Shown in pieces: positions 34,699 through 42,803 of a stretch of 64,000 nucleotides of DNA. Numbering within the stretch: position 1 is the first letter of the stretch; each line of letters begins with the position of its first letter. The translations under genes were made by a program, and so were the position numbers. Source of the DNA: Pedobacter sp. BS3 (lineage in GTDB: Bacteria; Bacteroidota; Bacteroidia; Sphingobacteriales; Sphingobacteriaceae); NCBI RefSeq assembly GCF_008274585.1, contig NZ_VTRT01000001.1:1178001-1242000 (forward strand), given 5' to 3'. A model generated the notes under the pieces. That model was not told where the DNA came from and ran no database searches. It worked only from the letters and a program-made list of their open reading frames with translations.

Positions 34699-36693
34699 AT
34701 GAACTTTTATTTAAAGTCAAAAGCCGTGTTAAAACCAGTTACTGTTTTTCTGTTCAGCATTACGTTTGCTTTCCAGGCCAACGCCCAGGGAAATACGTCC
34801 ATGTTGCAAAGCGGCGAACCTGTCAAAAACAGTACTCCGGGAGGAGTTGGTCGCTTAGCCTTACCTTTTTACAACGGGTACCTGGCAGGGTTTGTAGCTA
34901 TCAGCGGAAAAGAGAGAACAGATCTGTTTTTGCAGGGAACCGATGGGCATGGCCGGGGGCTTTATTTCTATACCTTCCGGAAGCTGTCTGCCGCCGGAGT
35001 GCCGGTTTATTCGCATCCCCGTAAAATAACCATGCCTTTTACAGATAAAGGCAACAACAGAACGGTGATGCTTCAGGCTGCTAATGGTAAAATATATGGT
35101 ATCTGGAGTTTTGGAAAAACCTTAAAATGGGCGCAGTTTAATCCATCAACCTATACTTTTTCCGGGCTGAAAACCATAAAAATTGCAGGCTTGCCGCGAG
35201 GCTATTCAGATTATGGCATTGTTCAGCTCAAAAATGGCAAGTATCTCCTGCTCTTTTCTGTGCGGGAAGAAGGCATATTTAGTAATGGCAAGCCTTTCCC
35301 GGCTAAGATTATGTATACACCCGAAGGCTTTTGGCCTTACGAGATTGCCCGTGCTGGTATTTATGGCGCTATGATTGATGAATTGAATACTTCACAGGTT
35401 GTCGTAAAACAGTTTACCAAACTTAACCAGGCATATTATTCGCTGGAAGGCTTTGCCCTGTACAGGCAAGGTTCAAAGTCGTTTTTAATAAGCGGCTCAC
35501 GTTTAGGGAATATCCTGGTATATGATCTTAATGAGAATAATGGCGCTATAGGCGAAAGAAAGTATGCCGCAGACAGTGAAAATATCCTGTTAAGGAATCC
35601 CAATGTGCACGCCTATGCCGGTTACTTTTATCACTCGCCCGGAAACCAGGGATTGGTAACGGTAGGCGAGGGCGGCATCTATTATTATCGTAATACGGAG
35701 AAATTCAGTAAAACGGGAAACCTGATTTTCAGGGAATCGCAGCCCTTATTGCAGGAAAAACCCGACTTATACGGTGGTTCGCTGGTAGTTCCGGCTATTG
35801 CCGATTGGGATGGCGATGGCAAGCTGGATATGATCTCGGGCAATTCGATGGGCTTTATTTTCTTCTATAAAAATACCGGTACTAATGCTGATCCGCAATA
35901 CGTTGATCCAGAGCCGTTAAAAGCTGGCGATAAGGTTATTCATGTGCAGCCCGGTTACCGTGAAGATATACAAGGCCCGGGCGAAGCTCGCTGGGGATAC
36001 ACCTGTCCGACAGTTATTGACTGGAATGGCGACGGCTTACCCGACATCCTTACGGGAGATAGTCGCGGGAAATTCATGGTGTATCTCAATAAAGGTACAA
36101 AAACACAACCCGTTTTAGAGCCGGAGCATCCTTTATACCTTAACGGGATGGATATGTACGGAACATGGCGGGTGAAGCCGGGAGTTGCAAAGATCGGTAA
36201 CCGGATGGCGTATGTGATCATGGATCGCGATGATGAATTTCATCTGTACTGGCAACTGGATAAATACAACCTGGAGGATGGTGGCAAATTGAAACTGACG
36301 ACCAACCAAACCATACACGGTAACTATTATGGCGGCGGTACAGTGGGGCGTGCTAAAATAGAGCTGGTAGATTGGGATGAAGATGGTAAGATGGACTTGC
36401 TGATAGGCACGTATGGCAAACAATCTATCCCCGATACTATTACCGGCTTACCTTTGCACATGAAACCCAAACGGGCTTCTACCGTTTTGTTCCTGAAAAA
36501 CGCCGGCACAGATGAGCGGCCGGTATATGAATATCCCAAAGTATTGAAGTTTAAGGGAGAAAACTTGTCTCTTGGCGGACATTCCTGTGCCCCCGTTGCA
36601 GCCCGTATCGGGCCGGGAAACAGGCTTAATTTAATTGCAGGAATTGAAACCGGCGCCTATATGTTTTATGACCGTAAAGATTTGAGCTGGTAG
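34699..36693 (+). CDS. Exported FG-GAP/VCBS-like repeat protein, copy 2
   Basis: A 664-residue paralogue of the gene at 32538. Signal peptide about 1-29 (ending QANAQ). It has the same propeller loops ('IADWDGDGKLDMISGNSMGF', 'VIDWNGDGLPDILTGDSRGK', 'LVDWDEDGKMDLLIGTYGK') and the same C-terminal 'YMFYDRKDLSW'. The core 'YREDIQGPGEARWGYTCPT' is identical in both copies. The N-terminal third has diverged more, so the copies may bind different ligands. Same strand, 154 bp apart. A hairpin at 36714-36744 follows. Confidence 0.8.
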   Translation: MNFYLKSKAVLKPVTVFLFSITFAFQANAQGNTSMLQSGEPVKNSTPGGVGRLALPFYNGYLAGFVAISGKERTDLFLQGTDGHGRGLYFYTFRKLSAAGVPVYSHPRKITMPFTDKGNNRTVMLQAANGKIYGIWSFGKTLKWAQFNPSTYTFSGLKTIKIAGLPRGYSDYGIVQLKNGKYLLLFSVREEGIFSNGKPFPAKIMYTPEGFWPYEIARAGIYGAMIDELNTSQVVVKQFTKLNQAYYSLEGFALYRQGSKSFLISGSRLGNILVYDLNENNGAIGERKYAADSENILLRNPNVHAYAGYFYHSPGNQGLVTVGEGGIYYYRNTEKFSKTGNLIFRESQPLLQEKPDLYGGSLVVPAIADWDGDGKLDMISGNSMGFIFFYKNTGTNADPQYVDPEPLKAGDKVIHVQPGYREDIQGPGEARWGYTCPTVIDWNGDGLPDILTGDSRGKFMVYLNKGTKTQPVLEPEHPLYLNGMDMYGTWRVKPGVAKIGNRMAYVIMDRDDEFHLYWQLDKYNLEDGGKLKLTTNQTIHGNYYGGGTVGRAKIELVDWDEDGKMDLLIGTYGKQSIPDTITGLPLHMKPKRASTVLFLKNAGTDERPVYEYPKVLKFKGENLSLGGHSCAPVAARIGPGNRLNLIAGIETGAYMFYDRKDLSW

Positions 36694-37158
36694 ACACTCA
36701 TTATATTAATAACATTATTAATTAATCTGATTTCGATTAATAATCCTGCTCAAAACAAGATTTAACAAAGGTTATTCATTAGTTTTTATGTTTTTCAGTG
36801 GTATTCATGAGCTCGCTGCGTTCGGTTGCTTTCCCGAGGCCTGGGGATCCTCGTCCCGAGGCTTCGTATTAGCTCTGTCTGTGCTGCCACTTCACTTACT
36901 GCTTTTTTACCAATAACTATCTAAATATCAATAAATTGACAGTAAATTCCTGAAATTATCTTGACGCCTGTGCGATCCCGTATGTACGGGGGGGAACGAA
37001 AATAGGAGCGTCATTGCGAACAGTTAAATATTAATCGAGCTCAGGTTAATTAACATTAGAGCTTAAGAAAATAATAACGCCTGTACAGAGCTTTAAAAGC
37101 TGTTTAGAAAGTTATAAGGGCCGCTTCCCCCCGACGTTGGGGATTCAGCATATAAAAT
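36694..37158. other. Intergenic region after the FG-GAP genes
   Basis: No gene is seen. An AT-rich inverted repeat ATTATTAAT...ATTAATAAT (36714-36744) may act as a transcription end. A TCCCGAGGcctggggatcctcgtCCCGAGG-type repeat lies at about 36830-36865. The rest contains G-rich runs (7 G near 36990) and degenerate sequence without recognisable structure. Confidence 0.35.
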
Positions 37159-37544
37159 TTACCAGAGTACCTGTGCCTGGCTGTAAAGACGGAAATTAGC
37201 GTCTTTTGTGATCATGGGCATGTGCTCGCTGCAGGCCTGTGCAATAATTATCCTGTCAAAAGGATCTCTGTGATGAAAATCAAGAAGCAGTAGTTGCTGT
37301 AAATGCTCAAAAGTAACAGGAAGAATTTCAAAACCATTTGCCTGTATATTTTTCCATAGCTCTGAGAAGGAGATATCCAGCTTTAGTTTGTCGATATTTA
37401 TTTTAATAGCTATTTCCCATAAGGAGGCAATACTGATAAAGTTTGTCGTTTGTTCATCAACAATAACTTTTTTTGCTTTGCTGTTAACTGCTTATCCCCA
37501 TTGATGAACCATAAAAAAGTATGGGTATCTAAAAGGACATTCAT
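37159..37544 (-). pseudogene. VapC-like PIN toxin with a single-base frameshift
   Basis: From the ATG at 37544 (which overlaps the antitoxin stop codon as TAATG) the frame reads 'MNVLLDTHTFLWFINGDKQL' and then breaks at a run of seven A on the coding strand (T run 37468-37474). Adding one A restores 'AKQKKVIVDEQTTNFISIAS' and continues 'LWEIAIKINIDKLKL', 'FHHRDPFDRIIIAQAC' and 'ITKDANFRLYSQAQVLW'. The total length (386 nt) is one base short of 129 codons. All PIN acidic residues (D in 'LLDTH', E in 'LWEIA', D in 'RDPFDR', D in 'TKDANF') remain, so the break is recent, phase-variable, or a base-calling slip. Confidence 0.8.
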
Positions 37545-37795
37545 TACATATAGTCTTTAAAGTCTTCCAAAGGCTCATCAAAATCGGATAACATGTGGAT
37601 TTTTCCTTTTAAACTTCCAAATATTGGTACTGTTTTCTTTGTTCTTTTTTTAGAAGATGAGCTGGTCTTTTGCTTTAAAAACGCTACAAAATCCGAAACC
37701 TCTTTTTTCAGCTCGGCTGGTAACGAAGCAATTTGCGTATATAACTGGCTGTCTGTCATGGTAATACGTGTTTTTTCAAAGATACAAAGAACAAT
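37544..37795 (-). CDS. DUF2281-type antitoxin
   Basis: About 83 residues from the internal ATG (MTDSQLYTQIASLPAELKKE); the longest frame begins at 37807 (MVFSIVLCIFEKTRI) but the extra residues look unlike the family. A basic Ser/Lys-rich centre is followed by the acidic tail 'SDFDEPLEDFKDYM', probably the toxin-binding end. It is paralogous to 21437-21643. It is coupled by a one-base overlap to the frameshifted PIN toxin. The stated end is approximate; the MTD codon lies within a few codons of it. Antitoxins of this family bind VapC-like RNases and autoregulate; no operator is visible. Confidence 0.65.
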   Translation of the reverse strand: MVLCIFEKTRITMTDSQLYTQIASLPAELKKEVSDFVAFLKQKTSSSSKKRTKKTVPIFGSLKGKIHMLSDFDEPLEDFKDYM

Positions 37796-38004
37796 ACTAA
37801 AAACCACATATCACAGCCGCTGTCTCCCCTGCAAAAGCCCAACATGCTTTACAGCTAATGATCTGCCTAAAATCTTGTATCCGCTTCAGCGCATTACCCT
37901 ATCCGCTTATAGCTTCTTCAAAAACTTCTTTTTATGATCCCGGTCAAACCCGCACCTTTACCTTTTTTAGGCTTGTATCAGAAGCCGGAATATTTTTTAA
38001 ATTT

Positions 38005-38038
38005 TATTTGGAATAGGTCTAAATAAAGTTCATATTTG
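38005..38038 (+). promoter_or_regulatory. Promoter with overlapping palindromic operator (possible iron-responsive site)
   Basis: TATTTGGA-atagg-TCTAAATA (38005-38025) is a palindrome with one mismatch in 8-bp arms, resembling Fur-type/iron-responsive sites. Overlapping it, TTTG (38007-38010), 20 nt, CATATTTG (38031-38038) fits the TTTG-N19-21-TAnnTTTG promoter with one mismatch. A bound repressor would cover the -33 element. The next two genes (small protein, ferritin) make iron control sensible. The assignment of the regulator is inferred. Confidence 0.4.
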
Positions 38039-38053
38039 TGCTGCGTTTAGAAC

Positions 38054-38401
38054 ATGCTCACAACAGATTTACAATTAACAGAAGTTTTTAAGACCCAACA
38101 CGGCGCTGTTTACCAGTCCGATGCTGACAATTGTATCTATCTTGATTTTAATCATAAGATTGCCTGCTTCCGGTTTGCCTGTTTTCAGCGTCTTAACAAG
38201 CTGGTAGAGCAAATTGATATAGCTCAAATGACGCAGGTAGATCACCCTGGTATTGAAATTATTTTTTTACATGGCTGCAGTAACTGTTATGTGCTAACCG
38301 TTCCAGAAGTGCTTGCACTAAAAGAGCTTTTAGCGGGCGCCTTTGCCATGTTCCAGCTTAATAACATTATTCAGGACTGTTTATACCGCCTGGTTGTTTG
38401 A
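38054..38401 (+). CDS. Small conserved protein near ferritin (DUF6686-like)
   Basis: A 115-residue soluble protein with no signal peptide. Conserved-looking patches are 'DNCIYLDFNHKIACFRFACF' (two Cys) and 'LHGCSNCYVLTVPEVLALKE' (CxxC). The Cys pairs suggest metal binding. It looks like the DUF6686 family of Bacteroidetes, from memory and not certain. It lies 90 bp upstream of ferritin on the same strand, behind a possible iron-responsive promoter. A role in iron handling is inferred only from context. Confidence 0.55.
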   Translation: MLTTDLQLTEVFKTQHGAVYQSDADNCIYLDFNHKIACFRFACFQRLNKLVEQIDIAQMTQVDHPGIEIIFLHGCSNCYVLTVPEVLALKELLAGAFAMFQLNNIIQDCLYRLVV

Positions 38402-38490
38402 TTTTCTATTTAGATTAACTTCAAATTACATTTTTTTAAAGCAACAGCACGATTGTATAGTTAACTTTATACAAAATAAAACTATACATC

Positions 38491-39027
38491 ATGAAAGATC
38501 TCGTTCGCATAAAAAGCTTACTTTCTACCGAGATTGAAAGCTTACTGAACCAGCAGGTAAAAAAAGAAGCTCATTCATCGTCATTATACCTGGCAATGGC
38601 TTCCTGGTGCGACCGTAACGGCTTCGACGGATCGGCAGAATATTTCTTTAAACAAGCCGAGGAAGAAAGGCATCATCAGCTAAAAATATACAAATACATC
38701 CTGGATATGGGCGGCACAGCAATATCGCCCGACATCTCGAATATAAAAATTGAGTTTGCTTCGTTCAGGGAAGTATTTGAGGATGCCCTGGAACAGGAAA
38801 TTGCCATTACTCAATCGTTTAAAAACATAGCAGCCCGCTGCCATAAGGAACAGGACTTTGTTACGATGGAGTTTCTGAACTGGTTCCTGAAAGAACAACG
38901 TGAGGAAGAATACAAGGCCCGCCGTGCACTCGAACTGTTTGAGGTTATTGGTGAAGAAGGAACCGGCAGATGGCAGATCGACAAGCATGTTAAAGACATC
39001 AAATACGATTCTGAAGCAGGCAATTAA
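38491..39027 (+). CDS. ftnA: Ferritin
   Basis: A 178-residue four-helix protein. The ferroxidase site is seen as the Glu in 'QQVKKEAHSSSLYL' (about 20-33), the E/H in 'EYFFKQAEEERHHQLKIYKY' (about 50-69) and 'EDALEQEIAITQSF' (E near 95-101). 'FLNWFLKEQREEE' forms helix D. No haem-ligand Met at the dimer axis is obvious, so it is Ftn rather than Bfr type. It stores iron in the cytoplasm as a 24-mer. TAACTTTA (38462-38469) is a weak -7 element of its own, and a TGTATA...TATACA inverted repeat surrounds it. A hairpin terminator follows at 39053-39098. Confidence 0.92.
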   Translation: MKDLVRIKSLLSTEIESLLNQQVKKEAHSSSLYLAMASWCDRNGFDGSAEYFFKQAEEERHHQLKIYKYILDMGGTAISPDISNIKIEFASFREVFEDALEQEIAITQSFKNIAARCHKEQDFVTMEFLNWFLKEQREEEYKARRALELFEVIGEEGTGRWQIDKHVKDIKYDSEAGN

Positions 39028-39052
39028 TCTTAGAATCCTGCTTGCCATTCTG

Positions 39053-39098
39053 ATATGCCAGATCTGCAAGGATTTAAGTCCTCGCAAATCTGGCATAT
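39053..39098 (+). terminator. Long hairpin after the ferritin gene
   Basis: ATATGCCAGATCTGCAAGGA pairs with TCCTCGCAAATCTGGCATAT with two mismatches, giving an arm of about 19 bp and a 4-6 nt loop. There is no long T-run, so it may be a REP-type element rather than a true terminator. It sits 26 bp after the stop codon. Confidence 0.45.
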
Positions 39099-39225
39099 TC
39101 ATGTAATATTGAATTTTTTATCCTTCTTTCGTCAGGTTAGTGTTTACAAAGTCTGTAAAAAGATTCATCAGCTTTTCACCTAAATCTCCACCATCATATT
39201 CATTCTTTTCCCCGAGAATTTAGGT

Positions 39226-39266
39226 ATAAAAAAAGCCGCCTTACATCTGATTTATGAGGCGGCTTC
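39226..39266 (-). terminator. Intrinsic terminator after the glycosidase gene
   Basis: On the minus strand AAGCCGCCTC-ataaatcagatgtaa-GGCGGCTT is followed by TTTTTTTA. It lies 20 bp after the stop codon at 39287. Strong GC stem and clear T-tail. Confidence 0.8.
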
Positions 39267-39286
39267 TCCTTATGTTATGACGTGTT

Positions 39287-40858
39287 TTACCTGACGAGAT
39301 TTACAGAATATGCATCCAGGGTAACGTTGTTACTTGGATTGGTATGATAACTTACATGATCAGGATCGCCGGCATTGTTGGGGTCTGCACTCTTCTCACC
39401 TGAAATAGCAAGCTGAGCCATGCCAGGAAATGCGTCAGAGAGATCAACAGCTATAGGCTGATCACTTAAATTGATGATACACGCCTTTTTATTACCGCCG
39501 GAGGCATTGCTAAACAGGTAGCCCTGCAGAACCGTTCTGCCGCCCGGCCCCAAAGTTGGAGATCCCGGGAATTTGAGCTTCCTGGCTTTGATATTATCAC
39601 GACTGGCCTGCATTAACGGAATAAAAGCATAGCCTTTCCCTTTTATTGCGCCGGTATTAGGATCAACCACATTCGTGTTGTTTAGATTGGGCTGCATATA
39701 CAATGCCCCTTTCTTCTCTAAAGACCATAATGCGGCAAATACCTGTGCCAGTATGGCTCCCCATTTCTTTTCAACGGCAGCGCTTTTTTGGGTTATACCC
39801 AATTCATTCCACCATACCCTCCATTTTTTGTCGGTATTTAAAATATAGCTGTATGTACTTTTATCTGTAAATGTCTGGTTCATGTTATCCAGCCAGGTGC
39901 TAATGTTCGATTTTACATTGGCAGCCGTAAAATTGTCGATAGTGAGATCGGCCTCCTGGTAGCTATGCAAGGTGATGTAATCAAAAAGATCTGTGTTAAG
40001 GCTTGGAACCATTTGGCTGTTCCAGTCCAGTATCCTGGATGAAGTGAAATCTACCTTCTCGGCAGCGCCGGGCACGGAGAAAATAAAATTATTGCGATTA
40101 GTGAGATCCGGATCATTCTTCAGCTTATTGGCAATATAATTTGCTGCTATAGCATAATTCTCACCGGCGCTACGACCACCGTAGGCGGAAAATACTTCGG
40201 CATAATACGTGGCATTGGCCAGGTAAACCTCGTTACCTATTTCAATGTATTTTACCGTAATGCCCTGCTGCTGGGCTTTGATCAACATTTGCTTGGATTT
40301 TTCATAACGGGCATCCAGCATTTTGTACCAGTCGTCATTCTGGCCGCTTGTTCCGGGATGATCGTTAATGGTTCTGTTCCATCCTTCTGCCGAAGCGTAA
40401 AAATCCTTACCGGGGGTCACCAGGTTCATGACGAAAAGTACGGATACTCCTGTGTTATATGCTTTTTTCAGGTCAGCCAGAGAGTTAACCTGCTGTGCAT
40501 CAGCATTTACTGCATTGGTTATAATATCAAAACCAACCTTATTCACATCGATCCATCCGCTGGGGTTATGACTGGCTTTTTTGCTGAACAGCTTATCCTG
40601 TTGGGCACCCCAGAAATTGGCTACTGTTCCGCCCGGATACCTGATGCAGTTAGCAAAACTGGCATCTAAAGCACTTGTCCATGTAGTAGCAGAGCCAGCA
40701 CCCACCGGAGATCCCCAGGGTTCTGCCGTTTCCGGGAAACGGGTGTTGTAGCCAAAGCCATCATCCAATAAAGTGATCTCAGGATCCATACTTACCAGGA
40801 TATCAGCATCTGGTGTTGTGGGCGGTTCCTCAAGGTTATGAAAACACCCCGTTAACAC
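39287..40858 (-). CDS. Clan GH-A glycosidase, probably arabinofuranosidase-like, missing its N-terminal signal
   Basis: A 523-residue TIM-barrel hydrolase similar to GH51/GH39 types. 'NCIRYPGGTVANFWGAQQDK' is near 69-88, the acid/base Glu in 'VKYIEIGNEVYLA' near 203-215, and the nucleophile candidate in 'WRVWWNELGIT' near 340-350. A C-terminal beta domain follows. The N-terminus VLTGCFHNLEEPP is the tail of a lipoprotein signal (lipobox LTGC), but the hydrophobic part is missing: upstream in frame the residues are PRHNTWLNSG, which belong to the antisense of the neighbouring sulfatase fragment. So the gene is cut at its signal peptide and the enzyme, if made, would stay in the cytoplasm. The GTG start is by default. 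A terminator follows. Confidence 0.75.
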   Translation of the reverse strand: MLTGCFHNLEEPPTTPDADILVSMDPEITLLDDGFGYNTRFPETAEPWGSPVGAGSATTWTSALDASFANCIRYPGGTVANFWGAQQDKLFSKKASHNPSGWIDVNKVGFDIITNAVNADAQQVNSLADLKKAYNTGVSVLFVMNLVTPGKDFYASAEGWNRTINDHPGTSGQNDDWYKMLDARYEKSKQMLIKAQQQGITVKYIEIGNEVYLANATYYAEVFSAYGGRSAGENYAIAANYIANKLKNDPDLTNRNNFIFSVPGAAEKVDFTSSRILDWNSQMVPSLNTDLFDYITLHSYQEADLTIDNFTAANVKSNISTWLDNMNQTFTDKSTYSYILNTDKKWRVWWNELGITQKSAAVEKKWGAILAQVFAALWSLEKKGALYMQPNLNNTNVVDPNTGAIKGKGYAFIPLMQASRDNIKARKLKFPGSPTLGPGGRTVLQGYLFSNASGGNKKACIINLSDQPIAVDLSDAFPGMAQLAISGEKSADPNNAGDPDHVSYHTNPSNNVTLDAYSVNLVR

Positions 40859-41646
40859 GCCAGAATTTAGCCAAGTATTATGCCGAGGTTACCTATTTGG
40901 ACAGCCTTGTTGGACGTACACTGAACATTATTGAAAGTACGGGTAATAAGAATAACACCTTGGTGATATTTACAAGTGAGCAGGGTTCTCAATTTCCGTT
41001 TGATAAATGGACGTGTTACGACCGTGGGTTAAAAACAGCCTTCATTGCCCGCTGGCCAGGTGTTATACAGGCGGGAGTCCGGTCGCAGGCTATGATACAG
41101 TATGTAGATGTGGCGCCTACGCTTGTTGAAATAGGCGGCGGGAACCCGGCGACTATAAATACAGGCACTACTGATGCAAATGGAAAAACCGGCTTTGACG
41201 GGCTGAGTTTTGCAGACGTGCTGAAAGGAACCAAAAGCACCCTGCGTGATTATGTTTTCGGCGTACAAACAACGCGGGGCATTATTAATGGCAGCGATGC
41301 TTATGCCATACGGTCTGTCAGAAACAAGCAGTTTTTATACATTAACAATCTTAATTATACAGCGCTTTTTTCCTGTGCGCTCATCAAGGGACAAATGTTT
41401 CAAAGCTGGTTAGAAAGATACCCGACCGGTAGAGGAGTATTTTACCAGCAACGTCCGGAAGAGGAATTGTACAATGTTGTAAATGACCCTGATCAATTGG
41501 TAAATTTAGCCGGTGATGCCCAATACGCATCCATAAAAACCACGTTAAAGAATCAATTAACAGCCTGGATGAAGCAACAGGGCGATAAAGGTAAAGAGAC
41601 AGAGCTGGCTGCCGACAGTCGTATGCTTTCGGGTGATGATGATTAA
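40813..41646 (+). pseudogene. Sulfatase, C-terminal half only
   Basis: The frame gives 277 residues, but sulfatases of this type are about 450-550. It starts at homology 'ENTPLTRQNLAKYYAEVTYL' and holds 'IFTSEQGSQFPFDKWTCYDR', 'RWPGVIQAGVRSQAMIQYVD' and 'PEEELYNVVNDPDQLVNLAG'. The N-terminal half, with the formylglycine motif (C/S-x-P-S-R) and most metal ligands, is missing. The break falls at the same point as the 5' break of the oppositely oriented glycosidase (40838-40858). The upstream codons MLWAVPQGY are antisense to that gene. Without the active site it cannot be a working sulfatase. Confidence 0.8.
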
Positions 41647-41731
41647 ATTTACAGATAGGGATGTGATTTAATCGCGTCTCTTTCTATTACAGGTATTTTG
41701 GATATATTTGACATGACCAATTGTGCCGGAT

Positions 41732-42310
41732 GTGTCCGATAAATTTCAACAGAAATACCGTATAAAATCCGCCAGGGCAGACTGGTGGAATTATGGCGCT
41801 AATGCAGCCTATTTTGTCACTATCTGTACCCAAAACAGACTGCCGTATTTTGGAAAGGTGGCAGAAGGACTGGTTGAATTGTCTGATATCGGAAAGATTG
41901 CGCACAAATGCTGGAAAGAAATACCCTTACATTTTCCGTTTGTATTGTTGGATGAATTTGTGGTGATGCCCAACCATATTCATGGGATTGTGGTGATTGA
42001 TAAGGGTAATGCCGAAAACGGCGGTTGTACGACACCAAATCTTGTAGAGACGCAAAATTTTGCGTCTCTACATCGAAACAACCAATTGCCGATTAATAAA
42101 TTCGGGCCGCAATCGAAAAATCTGGCATCCATTATCCGTGGGTTTAAAATCGGTGTTACAAAATATGCCCGAACAATCAATCCCAATTTCGCCTGGCAAT
42201 CAAGATACCACGACCGTATTATCCGTGACCAGCCGGAACATGAAAGAATTGCATCTTACATCCTTAATAATCCTATAAATTGGGAGGGAGATAGCCTGTT
42301 TGCCGGATAA
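41732..42310 (+). CDS. REP-associated tyrosine transposase (Y1/IS200-like)
   Basis: A 192-residue HUH-type transposase. 'NAAYFVTICTQNRLPYFGKV' is near 25-44, the HUH metal site in 'VMPNHIHGIVVI' near 79-90, and the catalytic Tyr region is 'FAWQSRYHDRIIRDQPEHER' (probably Y in 'RYHDRI'). The tail 'ASYILNNPINWEGDSLF' is typical of Bacteroidetes RAYTs. It is a single-domain enzyme that nicks and moves REP-like palindromes. A perfect 30-bp palindrome (42043-42072) is read through in frame as 'LVETQNFASLHR' between the HUH motif and the Tyr. GTG at 41732 (MSDKFQQKYRI) was preferred; GTG at 41723 is also in frame. It lies next to the broken sulfatase. Confidence 0.88.
   Translation: MSDKFQQKYRIKSARADWWNYGANAAYFVTICTQNRLPYFGKVAEGLVELSDIGKIAHKCWKEIPLHFPFVLLDEFVVMPNHIHGIVVIDKGNAENGGCTTPNLVETQNFASLHRNNQLPINKFGPQSKNLASIIRGFKIGVTKYARTINPNFAWQSRYHDRIIRDQPEHERIASYILNNPINWEGDSLFAG
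42043..42072 (+). repeat. Perfect 30-bp palindrome inside the transposase gene
   Basis: TGTAGAGACGCAAAA followed by its exact complement TTTTGCGTCTCTACA. It lies within the coding frame of the REP-associated transposase. Its ends GTAGAGACG/CGTCTCTAC are shared with the palindromes inside the adhesin gene at 7239-7294, so this is probably the transposase's own REP family. Confidence 0.85.
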
Positions 42311-42350
42311 GGTTAATTGATAAATTATGGCTACGCGGTTAATCGGGTAG

Positions 42351-42736
42351 TTACTGCATAAACCTGTCCAGCAGTTGCAGCACCTCACGTTCAGAATATT
42401 GCCTGATTACAGCAGCTACCCATACCATTATAAACGGCAGCAAAAAAATAACGTTGAACAATTCAAATGATATGAACAAAGCAATAAATATTCCCGGAAG
42501 CCAGGTTAACAATTGAGTAAAACGTTTTGAGTTTGTTATAAACAACAAGCTGATAACAGTGACATGAGAAACCAATAATAAAAGCCAATGTATAAAACGG
42601 AATGCAGATATATTTCCTGCCCGGATTAATGAAATGGGGCCCAAAAACTCGCTGCCATAAAGAGCTATAAACCCTAAATTTGTCGGGATCCCTACAGCAA
42701 TGATAATACAATCATTATTAGTATTAATAATTTCAT
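42351..42736 (-). pseudogene. Small membrane protein gene with a frameshift
   Basis: The minus strand from an ATG at 42736 reads MKLLILIMIVLSLL and stops. One frame over, the reading 'AVGIPTNLGFIALYGSEFLG' continues without a break through 'WLLLLVSHVTVISLLFITNS' and 'PGIFIALFISFELFNVIFLL' to 'REVLQLLDRFMQ'. The total is 386 nt, one base off a multiple of three. Together it would be a ~128-residue protein with about four membrane helices. I recognise no family. The part from 42644 down is intact as a 97-residue frame from a TTG. Confidence 0.5.
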
Positions 42737-42803
42737 CCTCGGTAATTCTACAAGGTGAAGGTACCTGTTACCACAAATAAATATTCTATATCACCTGCTT
42801 TAA

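Noticed and set aside
42463-42711. 82-residue frame MYYHCCRDPDKF on the minus strand
   Set aside because: Out of frame with the hydrophobic protein that continues through this DNA; no signal or motif.
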